Of a stretch of 64,000 bases of DNA, positions 1 to 9,068 are shown piece after piece. The stretch covers positions 3,472,001 through 3,536,000 of the forward strand of contig NZ_CP034539.1 of assembly GCF_003963535.1 (NCBI RefSeq). Reading direction: 5' to 3'. The notes beneath the pieces were generated by a model. That model was not told where the DNA came from and ran no database searches. It saw only the letters and a list, made by a program, of their open reading frames with translations. The position numbers and the translations under genes are program-made. The first letter of the stretch is position 1, and every line of letters starts with the position of its first letter. The DNA comes from Streptomyces cyaneochromogenes (GTDB taxonomy: Bacteria; Actinomycetota; Actinomycetes; Streptomycetales; Streptomycetaceae).

Positions 1-781
1 GTCCCAGGGCCTGGACCGGGTCATCGACCGCGCCCACGCCCGCTATCCGTACCTGCGTTTCATCGGCCAGAACATCAGCGACGCACGGCAGTTGCACTGG
101 CGGGACCTGTCCGACCCGAACGGCCTGGTGACGGCGATGCCGACGCATCCCGAGCATCCGATGTACCGGGAGGACAAGGTCCGCGTCTACGTCGACCCGG
201 TCACCTGGATCGACGACCTGCGCGCGTTCGACTTCTCCTTCGGCTCCCGCATCCACGGCAACATCGCCGCGCTGCTCGCGGGCACACCGGCGACGGTCCT
301 GTGCGGCGACTCCCGCACCCTGGAGCTGTGCCGCTACTTCGGCATCCCGCACCGCCGGATCGACAAGCTGCCTGAGGACCTGGACCCGGCGGCGCTGTAC
401 GAGGAGGCCGACTTCGGCGCCCTGATGAGCGGCCACCAGGAGCGGTTCGAGCGGTTCACGGCGTTCCTGGACCGCAACGGCCTGGACAACACGTTCACGC
501 ACGGCGACGGCGGCGCCGCCTACGACGAGCGCATGCGGTCGCTGTCCTTCCCGGCGGGCATCCGCCCCTGGAACGACGCCGACCTCGCCTCGCTCACCAG
601 CCGGTTCGGCTGGCTGCAGGGCCGTATCTCCGAACTCGCCGCGGACAACGACCGGTTGAGGCGGGAAGTGGCTCGCTCCGGCAAGGGGGGCGCGGCCCTC
701 CCGGCGGCGTCCGTCTACCGGCGGGCGCGGCGGATCGTGGGGCAGCCGATCCGGAAGGTGATCCGGCCGGCGCGAGGGTAG
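1..781 (+). CDS. Polysaccharide pyruvyl transferase family protein (5' end cut by window)
   Basis: The reading frame is open from base 2 to the TAG at 779-781, so the true start lies left of the window; a TTG at base 92 is internal. About 259 residues are visible. The stretch FGSRIHGNIAALLAGTPATV, followed by a cytoplasmic-type C-terminus, is typical of polysaccharide pyruvyl transferases, which put pyruvate ketals on, or otherwise modify, cell-surface glycopolymers. The C-terminal part contains a short coiled-coil-like segment (SELAADNDRLRREVARS) and a basic tail. It lies just upstream of, and in the same direction as, a CDP-glycerol glycerophosphotransferase-like gene, which fits a role in wall glycopolymer synthesis. 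The family call is good; the exact substrate is unknown. Confidence 0.75.
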   Translation, partial: SQGLDRVIDRAHARYPYLRFIGQNISDARQLHWRDLSDPNGLVTAMPTHPEHPMYREDKVRVYVDPVTWIDDLRAFDFSFGSRIHGNIAALLAGTPATVLCGDSRTLELCRYFGIPHRRIDKLPEDLDPAALYEEADFGALMSGHQERFERFTAFLDRNGLDNTFTHGDGGAAYDERMRSLSFPAGIRPWNDADLASLTSRFGWLQGRISELAADNDRLRREVARSGKGGAALPAASVYRRARRIVGQPIRKVIRPARG

Positions 782-937
782 TGCCCGCTCAGCCGCGCTC
801 GCTGCGGCGATGCCGGCGACAACCCTGAACACCCGGCGGCTCACTCCAACCCATCCGGACACTCGCGTGTCGTCCGGAGGTCGGCGCACGTTAACCCGGA
901 CGCACGACGTCCCGCGCCGACCTTGGAGTGACCGCAG

Positions 938-3034
938 TTGCCCACACCCCTGTCCCGCATCCCGGCGAGAGCCCTCGTCACGGCTCTCCTGGCCGCAGCC
1001 TTCTGCGCCCAGGCCGTGGCGGCGCTGCGCCCGCACATCCCGCTGCTGGTCGCCGCGACGGTCGCTTCGCTGGCCGTCGAGGGCGTGCTGTACCGCTGGC
1101 ACCGGGGCATGCTGTCGGTGTTCGCCAAGTCGCACGCGGACATCACCGTGCGGCACGTGCTGCGGGACCTGCTGCTGGTCGTGGCCCTGCTACGGCTCGG
1201 CGAGCAGCACCGGGAGACGCTGTACACCCCGCTCGTCGCGGGCCTGCTCGCCTTCTACGCGCTGCACTGCGCGATCCAGGCGGTCTCGGTGCTGGTCCGC
1301 CGCACCCGCACGCTCCCGGTGGTCACCCGCAACATCGACGCCTCCGCCCTGCGCCTGTCCCCCGCCCCGCCGGCCCTGCTGCGCCGCCCCGGCGACCGTC
1401 TGCCGGCCTTCGGCCTCCCGGCCACCGCGGGCCTGCTGGCCACCGCGGCCACCGACGACCCGCGCTGCGCGGCCCTGGGCATCGCCCTGTCCCTCGGGCT
1501 CGCCCTGCTGGGCCTGTACGACCTTCTCGTACGGCTGCTGCCGAGCCGTCGCCCGGCGAGCGAGCGGGAGACGCTGGCCTGGCTGGACGCGTGGCTGGCG
1601 GAGTACCGGCCGACGGTCGGCCTGTACTTCTCCGGCGGAGCCGCGTCGGCGTACCAGGCGAACATGTGGCTGGAGCCGCTCGCGCAGTTGGAGGGGCGTC
1701 CGCTGATCGTGCTGCGCGAGCGGTTCATGGTGCAGAAGATCGGCCCGACGGACGTACCGATCCTGTGCCTGCCGAAGGTCTCCACGCTGATGCGCCTGGA
1801 ACAGTCCACGCTCCAGGCCCTCATCCACCCCTCCAACTCCGGCAAGACCTCCCAGGTCCTGCGCATCCCCACGCTGAAGCACACCTTCGTCAACCACGGG
1901 GAGAGCGACAAGCTGTCGTCCTGCAACCCATACGCGAAGGCCTACGACGAGGTGTGGGTGGCCGGTCCGGCGGCGCGGGAGCGGTACGCGCTGGCCGAGG
2001 TCGGCGTCGAGGACAAGGACGTTGTGGAGATCGGCCGCCCGCAGCTGGACGCCGTACAGCCGTACGCGGGCCCGCCGGCCGATGCCCGCGGCGGAGCCGC
2101 CGACGGCCACCGCACGACCGTCCTGTACGCGCCGACGTGGGAGGGCTGGGACGGCAACCCGGGCAACACCTCGGTGATCGAGGCCGGCGAGAACGTCGTA
2201 CGGGCGCTGCTCGCGGACCCTGGTGTACGGGTGCTGTACAAGCCGCATCCGCTGACCGGGTCGGTGGATCCTCGGGCCGGGGCGGCCGATCTGCGCATCC
2301 GTGAGCTGATCCGGGCGGCGAACCGGGAGCGGGTGGGCGAGCAGTCGCGCGAGACCGGTGAACTCGCCCGGTGTTCACGGGAGTTGGACCGTCTCACCAC
2401 GACGACCGTCCGGGCGAGCGCCGACCAGGTCGAGCGGATGCTGCTGCAGTCGGCGCCGGAGCCGGGGCGGGCCGAGGCGGTGGCGCGGGCGACCGCCGCC
2501 TGGGAGGAGGCCTACTGGGCGTCACTGCCGGAGGGGGAGCACCAGGTCGTCACGGATCTCCGGCCCACGCTGTACGCCTGCTTCAACCGGGCGGACCTGC
2601 TGATCAGCGATGTGTCGAGTGTGATCAGCGACTTCCTGGCGAGCGGGAAGCCGTACGCCGTGGCGAACACCAGCGGGCTGGCGGAGGACGTGTTCCGCAA
2701 GGCCTTCCCGACCGTCCGCGCGGCGACCGTGCTGACGCCGGACGCGGCCGGGATGCCGGAGCTGCTGGACGCGGTGCGGCACCCCGAGAAGGACGAACTG
2801 GTCGAGGCGCGGGCCGAGTTGAAGCGGCACCTGCTGGGGCCGGACGAGCCGACGTCGCAGGTGCGCTTCAACCAGGCCGTACAGGCGCTGTGTTCTGCCG
2901 CCCGGGAGCACCAGGTGCGGATGGCGGAGCGGCTGGCGGCTGAGCTGCATCCGACAGTCGCTGCGCGGCGGGCCGCGGAGGTCCCGGACCAGCGCCGGTC
3001 CGTCACGCCGCAGCAGCCCGCCCACCCGGCGTAG
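938..3034 (+). CDS. CDP-glycerol glycerophosphotransferase-like membrane protein (paralogue 1)
   Basis: A protein of 698 residues. The start is TTG at 938, supported by GGAG nine bases upstream; no better in-frame start is nearby. The first ~220 residues contain several hydrophobic segments (for example ALVTALLAAAFCAQAVAAL). The rest resembles the Glyphos_transf family (TagF/TagB type), with VLYAPTWEGWDGNPGNTSV, VLYKPHPLTG and a C-terminal NRADLLISDVSSVISDFL acceptor-site motif. These enzymes polymerise or prime polyol-phosphate chains of wall teichoic acids from CDP-glycerol or CDP-ribitol. It shares long blocks with the protein at 4486-6606, such as LYFSGG-A-SAYQ-NMWLE. Its 3' end overlaps the convergent glycosyltransferase gene by 32 bp. 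The polyol used cannot be read from sequence. Confidence 0.8.
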   Translation: MPTPLSRIPARALVTALLAAAFCAQAVAALRPHIPLLVAATVASLAVEGVLYRWHRGMLSVFAKSHADITVRHVLRDLLLVVALLRLGEQHRETLYTPLVAGLLAFYALHCAIQAVSVLVRRTRTLPVVTRNIDASALRLSPAPPALLRRPGDRLPAFGLPATAGLLATAATDDPRCAALGIALSLGLALLGLYDLLVRLLPSRRPASERETLAWLDAWLAEYRPTVGLYFSGGAASAYQANMWLEPLAQLEGRPLIVLRERFMVQKIGPTDVPILCLPKVSTLMRLEQSTLQALIHPSNSGKTSQVLRIPTLKHTFVNHGESDKLSSCNPYAKAYDEVWVAGPAARERYALAEVGVEDKDVVEIGRPQLDAVQPYAGPPADARGGAADGHRTTVLYAPTWEGWDGNPGNTSVIEAGENVVRALLADPGVRVLYKPHPLTGSVDPRAGAADLRIRELIRAANRERVGEQSRETGELARCSRELDRLTTTTVRASADQVERMLLQSAPEPGRAEAVARATAAWEEAYWASLPEGEHQVVTDLRPTLYACFNRADLLISDVSSVISDFLASGKPYAVANTSGLAEDVFRKAFPTVRAATVLTPDAAGMPELLDAVRHPEKDELVEARAELKRHLLGPDEPTSQVRFNQAVQALCSAAREHQVRMAERLAAELHPTVAARRAAEVPDQRRSVTPQQPAHPA

Positions 3035-4229
3035 CCCCGCCCGAGGACTTCAGCATCCGGCGCGCCTTGCGCACCGCCCGCCGCAGGAACGAGTCGACCC
3101 CGCCCTCCCTGTACCCCGGGAAGGCGCGGGCCTCGCGCGGTTCGGCGAGGTACACCGAGTCGGGTATCCCCGCGGCCGCGTCCCGGAAGTGCGGGTAGGC
3201 GAGGTAGACACGGCGGCCCTTCTTCTCCAGGAGGGCCGCCGCCTGCTTCTTGGCCTTGACGAACTCCACGACGGGCAGCAGGAGTTCGGGGCGCTGTTCG
3301 GCGACCAGGTGCAGCCGCAGACGCTCCTCGACCTTGAGGCGGCGGGCGACCCCCTCGGACCAGTGGGCGGCCATGAGGGGCGCCGCCAGTTCGAGCTTGT
3401 GCTGCCGCACCTTCTCGCTGTCCTTGGCGTACTTGGGGCCGAACTGCGGCAGCAGGGTGATGAGGAAGGGGCGCACCATGAGCAGGTCGCGCCGGTCACC
3501 GGCGGGTACGAGCTCGGCTATCAGGTTCATCAGGGCCCGCGCGGAGTCGAAGCGCAGGGTGTAACCGCCGCTCTTCGTCACGTGCTTGCCGTCGTCACGG
3601 CCCACCAGGTAGTAGCAGGTGTAGTCGGCGACCACGGAGACGCCGTCGGCCCGCAGATAGGCCTCCATCGTGAACAGCGCGTCCTCGCCGGTCCACAGGG
3701 ACTCGTCGAAGCGCATATTGTGCCGGGTCAGCAGGTCGCGACGGAACAGCTTCTGCGCGCTCAGCGTGAACTTGATGTTGGAGGAGAAGACGTCGGTCCG
3801 GTCCAGCGTCTTGCCCCACATCGACTTCGGCGCGGTGCGGTTGACGCCCTCGACCCGGCCGAGCACCACGTCGGTGCCGTTCCTGTCGGCCATCGCGACC
3901 ATGCGCTCCAGGGCTTCGGGGCCCAGCCGGTCGTCGGCGTCCAGGAAGAAGACGTAACGCCCGGCCGCCTTGCTCAGGCCGACGTTGCGCGGGCCGCTGG
4001 GGCCCCCGGAGTTCTCCTGCCGGATCACGGTCACCGGCATCGACGCCCGGGCGGCGAACTCCTCCAGGCACTCCCCCGTGCCGTCCGTCGACCCGTCGTC
4101 GACGGCGATGACCTCGATGCGCTCCGCGTCGATGGTCTGTGCCTCTACTGACGCAAGGCACTCGACGAGATACGGCATCGCTTCGTACGCCCCGATGATC
4201 ACAGTCACATCAGGCTGCGTGACGGTCAC
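3003..4229 (-). CDS. Family 2 glycosyltransferase
   Basis: A protein of 408 residues with a GTG start at 4229 and a strong AAGGGGG ribosome-binding site five to six bases upstream. The N-terminal ~220 residues are a GT-A fold: VTVIIGAYEAMPYLVECLAS at the start, VDDGSTDGTGECLEEF, and the nucleotide-sugar/metal motif FFLDADDRLGPEALERM. The C-terminal half is the helical extension typical of teichoic-acid and capsule glycosyltransferases, ending in a basic KARRMLKSS tail that could associate with the membrane. It sits between two CDP-glycerol glycerophosphotransferase-like genes, so it probably decorates or links the same glycopolymer. Donor and acceptor are unknown. Its last 32 bp overlap the end of the convergent neighbour. 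Confidence 0.8.
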   Translation of the reverse strand: MTVTQPDVTVIIGAYEAMPYLVECLASVEAQTIDAERIEVIAVDDGSTDGTGECLEEFAARASMPVTVIRQENSGGPSGPRNVGLSKAAGRYVFFLDADDRLGPEALERMVAMADRNGTDVVLGRVEGVNRTAPKSMWGKTLDRTDVFSSNIKFTLSAQKLFRRDLLTRHNMRFDESLWTGEDALFTMEAYLRADGVSVVADYTCYYLVGRDDGKHVTKSGGYTLRFDSARALMNLIAELVPAGDRRDLLMVRPFLITLLPQFGPKYAKDSEKVRQHKLELAAPLMAAHWSEGVARRLKVEERLRLHLVAEQRPELLLPVVEFVKAKKQAAALLEKKGRRVYLAYPHFRDAAAGIPDSVYLAEPREARAFPGYREGGVDSFLRRAVRKARRMLKSSGGATPGGRAAAA

Positions 4230-4420
4230 GTTTCCCCCTTGTCAACGGGATATTTCCCCCGTATCGCCTCATTCGCTACTTGGTAGACGGCTGGACCCTG
4301 CAAGCGGTTGCCTCACATCACCGCTTTTGTGATCCAAGCCACATAGCGAACTGACATGGAGTCACGGTATTCGGGCAATGTAAGAGGCCCGCCAGAGGCG
4401 GTGCGGCAGACCACAAGAAA

Positions 4421-4460
4421 CGGCGCGGCCCCCGAGGAACACTCCTCGGGGGCCGCGCCG
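4421..4460 (-). terminator. Hairpin terminator of the 4486-6606 gene
   Basis: A perfect inverted repeat pairs 4421-4438 with 4443-4460 around an ACAC loop (an AA/TT pair extends it on both sides). It lies just 3' of the minus-strand gene ending at 4486, in a 256-bp gap that holds no other gene. Confidence 0.8.
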
Positions 4461-4485
4461 TTGGATTCGCGGGTGACCTGGTGGG

Positions 4486-6606
4486 TCAGGCCGTCACATC
4501 GTCCCCGGCCGCCGACATCCGCTGCCCGGGTACGGCCGCCAGCTCTGCCCCGGCGGCTCCGGCCGCCGCCCGTGACTCCTGGCCGACGTTGCGCGTCTGG
4601 GCCTTGATCGCGAGGTTCGCCACCGCGGTGTTGAACTGCTCGATGGAGGTCGGCTCGTCCGGGCCCAGCAGGTACCGCTTGAGGTCCCCCCGGTCCTCGG
4701 CCAGCGGGTCGGCGGCCGGGTCCCGCACGGCGTCCAGCAGCTCACCCAGCTCGCCCGCGCTGTTGGACAGGATCGTCGCGGCGCGCACGGCCGTGTTCTG
4801 CCGCTTGAACTCCTCCACGCCCAGCTCGGCGGAGTCGGTGACGGCGTACGGCTTGCCGCTGGCGATGAAGTCGGAGACCACGCTGGAGATGTCGGAGACC
4901 ATCGCGTCGGAGACGTTGAAGCAGTCGTACAGGCGCGGCTCGGCGCCCGTGATGACACGGTGCTCGTGGCTGCCGAAGGAGCGCCAGTACGCGGTGTTCC
5001 ACTCGGCGCGCAGCCGGGCGACCTCCTCGTGCCTGGCGATGTCGACCAGGCCGTCGCGGGTGGCCTCGGCCTCGTCGCCCCGGCCGTTGCCGTTGCCCTT
5101 GCCGTTCCCCTTGCCCTTCCCGGACAGCTCGGCGAGGCGGGCCTCGATACGGGCCAGCTCGGCCTGGGCGGCGGCCTGCGCGGCGCTGTCGACCTGGAAG
5201 CGCGGGTCGGCGGCGCGCTCGGTGGCGGCCTGCTCGACCAGGGCGGTGATCCGGCGGTGCGCGGCGCCGGCCTCCTTGCTGACGGTGCCGGTGAAGGGGT
5301 GCGGCTTGTACAGGACACGGACCGGCGGGTCGGCCTTGACCAGCTTCTTCACGATGTTCTCGCCGGCCAGCACGATCGAGGTGTTGCCGGGGTTGCCGTC
5401 CCAGCCCTCCCAGGTCGGCGCGTACAGGACCGTCGGGATCCGGCCCTCCGGCACACCGTCCCAGCCCTGGATCGGCGCCAGCTGCGGGCGGCCGACCTCG
5501 ACGATGTCGTCGTCACGGACGCCGACGTCGGCGATGGCGTAGCGGTCGCGGCCCGCGCGCCCGGCGGTCCACACCTCGTCGTAGACCTTGCTGTACGGGT
5601 TGACGCTGGCCAGCTTGTCGCTGTCGCCGTGGCCGATGAAGACGTGCTTCATGGTGGGGACGCGCAGCAGGTGGATGTTCTTGCCGACGTTCGCCGCGTA
5701 GAGCGCGACACGCACGTTGGACAGGTCCATGTTCATCAGGTGCACACCACCGGGCACGCAGATGACGGGGACCGTGGTGGGCGCCAGGTTGTTCAGGATG
5801 ACCCGCTCGCGCAGGATGATCAGCGGCTTGGAGTCCAGCTGCTCCATGGTCTCCAGCCACATGTTGACCTGGTAGGCCGAGTCCTTGGAGCCGGAGAAGT
5901 ACAGCACCGTCTCGGGCCGGTACTCGCCCAGCCAGTCGTCGACGGCGGCCAGGACGGTCTCCGCGTTCGGCGGGACCTTGCGGCCGCGGACGTACGGCAC
6001 GAGCGCGACCACGTACAGGCAGCCCAGGCCCACGGTGACGCCGATGCCGATGAAGCCTGCGACGGCCGACTCCAGGGCGGCCGAGACGAGGATGCCGACG
6101 ACGGCGGCGACGTCGAGGTGCAGCATCTTCTCGGCGGAGCGGTGCAGCAGCCGGCGCGGCGGGGCGTCCGGGATGCGGATACGCGAGGCGAGGTCGACGT
6201 TGCGGGTGGCGACCGGCATACGGCGGCGGTTGCGGATCAGGGTGACCAGCGCGCCGTGCGGGGCCTGGAGGCCGTAGAAGGCTATGAAGCAGGCGATCGC
6301 TCCGTAGTAGACCAGGTCGTCCGCGAAGCCGAGCCGGGCCAGCAGCAGGATCAGCAGCAGCTGCCTGATCAGGAAGCGGATCGACAGACCGGCCCGGACC
6401 TTGCTCAGGCGGTTGACCAGATAGCTGCCCTTGCGGTGCAGATAGTGGTCCGCCAGGTACGTCACGGCGGCCGCGGCCGCGAAGGCGGGGACGCTCGGGA
6501 CGAGCGCGGCCAGCATGAGCGCCGGGAAGCCCAGGATCATGAGGGCCGCCGCGGCCAGCTCGGCCGGGCTGCCCACCCGGGCGACGCGAATAGCGGTGGA
6601 TATCAC
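4486..6606 (-). CDS. CDP-glycerol glycerophosphotransferase-like membrane protein (paralogue 2)
   Basis: A protein of 706 residues with a GTG start at 6606; no strong ribosome-binding site is visible. It has the same architecture as the protein at 938-3034: N-terminal membrane segments (for example IRQLLLILLLARLGFADDLV), then a Glyphos_transf domain with VLYAPTWEGWDGNPGNTSI, VLYKPHPFTGTV and MVSDISSVVSDFIASGKPYA. Unlike the paralogue, it carries a low-complexity Gly/Asn/Lys insert (GKGKGNGKGNGNGRG) near residue 480. The likely role is transfer of polyol phosphate from a CDP-polyol to a lipid-linked wall glycopolymer at the inner membrane face. The CDP-polyol-forming enzyme is encoded directly upstream (6724-8223), with hairpin 6652-6698 between the two. 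Confidence 0.8.
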   Translation of the reverse strand: MISTAIRVARVGSPAELAAAALMILGFPALMLAALVPSVPAFAAAAAVTYLADHYLHRKGSYLVNRLSKVRAGLSIRFLIRQLLLILLLARLGFADDLVYYGAIACFIAFYGLQAPHGALVTLIRNRRRMPVATRNVDLASRIRIPDAPPRRLLHRSAEKMLHLDVAAVVGILVSAALESAVAGFIGIGVTVGLGCLYVVALVPYVRGRKVPPNAETVLAAVDDWLGEYRPETVLYFSGSKDSAYQVNMWLETMEQLDSKPLIILRERVILNNLAPTTVPVICVPGGVHLMNMDLSNVRVALYAANVGKNIHLLRVPTMKHVFIGHGDSDKLASVNPYSKVYDEVWTAGRAGRDRYAIADVGVRDDDIVEVGRPQLAPIQGWDGVPEGRIPTVLYAPTWEGWDGNPGNTSIVLAGENIVKKLVKADPPVRVLYKPHPFTGTVSKEAGAAHRRITALVEQAATERAADPRFQVDSAAQAAAQAELARIEARLAELSGKGKGNGKGNGNGRGDEAEATRDGLVDIARHEEVARLRAEWNTAYWRSFGSHEHRVITGAEPRLYDCFNVSDAMVSDISSVVSDFIASGKPYAVTDSAELGVEEFKRQNTAVRAATILSNSAGELGELLDAVRDPAADPLAEDRGDLKRYLLGPDEPTSIEQFNTAVANLAIKAQTRNVGQESRAAAGAAGAELAAVPGQRMSAAGDDVTA

Positions 6607-6651
6607 GGAGAACCTGCTCAGGGAGAGGGGCCGGTCTGAGGGCTGAAGGAC

Positions 6652-6698
6652 TCAGGCCCCTGTGAATTCTTCGTGAACGAAGAATCGCAGAGGCCTGA
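6652..6698 (-). terminator. Hairpin between cytidylyltransferase/SDR gene and the next gene
   Basis: An outer arm TCAGGCC (6652-6658) pairs with GGCCTGA (6692-6698). An inner arm ATTCTTCG (6666-6673) pairs with CGAAGAAT (6678-6685) around TGAA. It follows the stop codon of the 6724-8223 gene and precedes the 6606 start, so it may be a terminator or an attenuator. Confidence 0.65.
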
Positions 6699-6723
6699 AT
6701 TCCATAAGGCTATTGACTGCTGA

Positions 6724-8223
6724 TTATGCCACGCCGTCCTGGCGGTCCAGGACACTGGCGAGCGCCTGCTCGAAGCCGGACGCCTTGCCGGCGGGCGCCG
6801 TCGGGTCCTGCTGGCGGACGTCGATCACATGGCCGGTCAGCTCGGAGAGCAGCACGTCGAGCGAGGTGCGGGCGACGGCCTCGGAGGAGAGCAGGCTGCC
6901 CGCGGGCTCCTGGCCGAAGGCCTTGGTGCGCATCGGGGTGGCGGTGCGCTCCGGGTTGATGCAGTTGACGCGGATGCCGTCGCCGGCCCACTCGTCGGAC
7001 AGGGCCTGGGTGAGGTTCACCATGGCGGCCTTGGTCGAGGAGTACAGGCTGTACTCGGCGCGACCGCGGGTGTAGCTGCTGGAGGTGTACAGCAGCAACT
7101 GGCCCTTGGTCTCGGACAGGTACTTGTACGAGGAGCGCGCGATCTGCACCGGGGCCAGGTAGTTGACCTTCAGCGCCTCCTCGATGGTGGCGTTGTCGGT
7201 CTCGGCGAGCTTGCCGATGCGCAGGACGCCGGCGGTGTTGACGACGTAGTCGATGCGCCCGGTCTCGGCGTAGGCCTTGGACAGCGCGTCGTCGACCTCC
7301 TCCGGGTTCTCCACGTGGGTGCCGGTGGTGGAGCGGCCCAGCGCGTACACCTTGGCGCCGTAGGACTCGGCGAGTTCGGCGATGTCCTTGCCGATGCCGT
7401 ACGAACCGCCGAAGACGACGATGGTCTTGCCGGTCAGCAGCTGGCGGTAGGCGTCCTCGCTCACCTGCTCGGGAGCGGCGGTGGAGGCCAGCTGGAAGAG
7501 CTTGTCGGCGATGAAGACGTCGACTGGCTGGGTGACCTTCATGTTGTACTCGTCACCCGCGACGACGTGGATCGGCACGTCCGGCAGGTACTTGAGCACG
7601 ACGGAGCAGTCGTCGGTGGCCTGGAAGTTGGGGTCGCCCGCGGCGACCTCGTAGGCCCGCTTGATCGTGGACAGCTTGAAGGCCTGCGGCGTCTGGCCGC
7701 GGCGCAGCCGGGAGCGGTCCGGGATCTCGGTGATGAACTCGCCGTCCTCGCCGTGCGTGCGCGTGACGATGATGGTGTCCGCGGACGGGATGGCGACGTC
7801 GACGGCCTGGAAGCGCTCCAGCGCCACCACACAGTCGTCGATCACACGCTGTGACAGCAGGGGGCGTACGGCGTCGTGGAAGAGGACGTTGAGGTCCTCG
7901 CCCTCGGCCAGGCCCTCGCCGAGGGCGTCGATGGCGCGCTCGGTCGTCTCGTTGCGGGTCGAGCCGCCCTCGATGATCTTCTTGACCTTCGTGAACCCTG
8001 CCTTGGCCACGATCTTCTCGATGTCCGGCACATAACCGGGCGCCATCAGGACGATGACGTCATCGATCGAGTCGGCGTTCTCGAAGGTGGTCAGGGTGTG
8101 CTCGATGACTGCCTTGCCGGCGATCTTCAGCAGCTGCTTGGGGATCGACAGACCCACCCGCTGACCGGTACCGCCGGCCAGGATCACTGCGGTGGTACGG
8201 GGCTTGGCTATGTGCTGGGACAC
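6724..8223 (-). CDS. Bifunctional cytidylyltransferase / SDR reductase (CDP-ribitol forming, Bcs1/TarIJ-like)
   Basis: A protein of 499 residues from the GTG at 8223, which gives an immediate IspD-like nucleotide-binding start (TTAVILAGGTGQRVG); a longer in-frame start at 8268 is less likely. The N-terminal ~235 residues are an IspD/TarI-type cytidylyltransferase with PKQLLKIAGKAVIEHTL and LFHDAVRPLLS. The C-terminal ~230 residues are a short-chain dehydrogenase with VVFGGSYGIGKDIAEL (NADPH loop), VNTAGV and the catalytic YSLYSSTKAAM. This fusion order is known from Haemophilus Bcs1, which reduces ribulose-5-phosphate and makes CDP-ribitol. By that precedent the neighbouring polymer probably contains ribitol phosphate. 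Substrate identity is inference. Confidence 0.8.
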   Translation of the reverse strand: MSQHIAKPRTTAVILAGGTGQRVGLSIPKQLLKIAGKAVIEHTLTTFENADSIDDVIVLMAPGYVPDIEKIVAKAGFTKVKKIIEGGSTRNETTERAIDALGEGLAEGEDLNVLFHDAVRPLLSQRVIDDCVVALERFQAVDVAIPSADTIIVTRTHGEDGEFITEIPDRSRLRRGQTPQAFKLSTIKRAYEVAAGDPNFQATDDCSVVLKYLPDVPIHVVAGDEYNMKVTQPVDVFIADKLFQLASTAAPEQVSEDAYRQLLTGKTIVVFGGSYGIGKDIAELAESYGAKVYALGRSTTGTHVENPEEVDDALSKAYAETGRIDYVVNTAGVLRIGKLAETDNATIEEALKVNYLAPVQIARSSYKYLSETKGQLLLYTSSSYTRGRAEYSLYSSTKAAMVNLTQALSDEWAGDGIRVNCINPERTATPMRTKAFGQEPAGSLLSSEAVARTSLDVLLSELTGHVIDVRQQDPTAPAGKASGFEQALASVLDRQDGVA

Positions 8224-8404
8224 AGGTGACCTACCTTGTGGCGACTGGGAACTTCGAAATGGTCCCACTTGGGGTTACCGCAGTGCAAGGTGAGCGTCCC
8301 CGGCTGCATATGTGCGCGCAACCTGTCATTCACCTTGTACGCATGGTCATTGTCGAGAGGCTCTCCCGGAGCCCCGGGGAATTGCTGTGAGTAACGGCAC
8401 AGGC

Positions 8405-9044
8405 TCAGCGAAGCCGTAGGCGCTTGAGACAACGATGGCCGAGTACGCGCAGCAGTTCCTTGGACGACGTCTGGTGAACCGTACGCGACTTGGCGGCCGC
8501 GGCGTGCCGCACGGGCGCGGCGACGGCCGCGGGGCTCACGCATCTCGGACAGAAGGCGCATGTCACCCAGGACGCGTACGTGCAGATCTTCACGTCGCCG
8601 GGACCGGGAGTGCACGTGTTCTTCATATGCATCACTGCGCCGTTCCGGACGAGCTGTGAATAGAGCTCCTCGGGCAGTTCATTGGCGCGGAATTCCTTAT
8701 TAAGATTCCGCAGCATTTCGGTCTCGGCGAGGGTGAGTGACCGATCCGCGGCATCCGGAACGGGGTGCAGAAGGTGGGCGGACAGTCCGAGCAGCGCCTC
8801 GATGGTGCGCATCACGACGGTGATCTGTTCCGGCCCGACCACCCGGGCCCAGCGCTCGACCAGCCGGTCCTGCCGGTTTCCGCACGTACTGCTGCCACTG
8901 CGAGGGCATGATCCGCGCCAGTGGGCGCAGGGTGACCAGGACGTGCACGCGGTCGCCGCCGAGCTTCCCGACGATCCGCCCGATCGTCTTCCTGAGACCG
9001 CCCTGAGAGTGACCTGGGACACGGATGAGTCCCAGGTCCCCCAA
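8405..9044 (-). pseudogene. Decayed sulfotransferase-like gene
   Basis: Two minus-strand frames each hold part of one ancestral protein. The upstream part, in the frame that starts near 9044, reads GGDRVHVLVTLRPLARIMPS. The downstream part, in another frame, reads RWARVVGPEQITVV, then ALLGLSAHLLHP, RSLTLAETEMLRNLN and LVRNGAVMHMKN. These blocks resemble sulfotransferase-like proteins found beside Streptomyces wall-glycopolymer genes. The N-terminal P-loop region is absent, the join between frames appears to lack about 35 residues, another short gap follows QITVV, and the C-terminus is scrambled. The gene is therefore not functional. The family assignment is from memory of related proteins and is moderate; the broken state is clear from the frame switch. 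Confidence 0.6.
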
Positions 9045-9068
9045 CGGGTGTTACGGGAGTTGCCGGAG

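Noticed and set aside
3189..4151. A + strand open frame opposite the glycosyltransferase.
   Set aside because: It is a shadow; the minus-strand frame has clear GT-A motifs and a strong ribosome-binding site.
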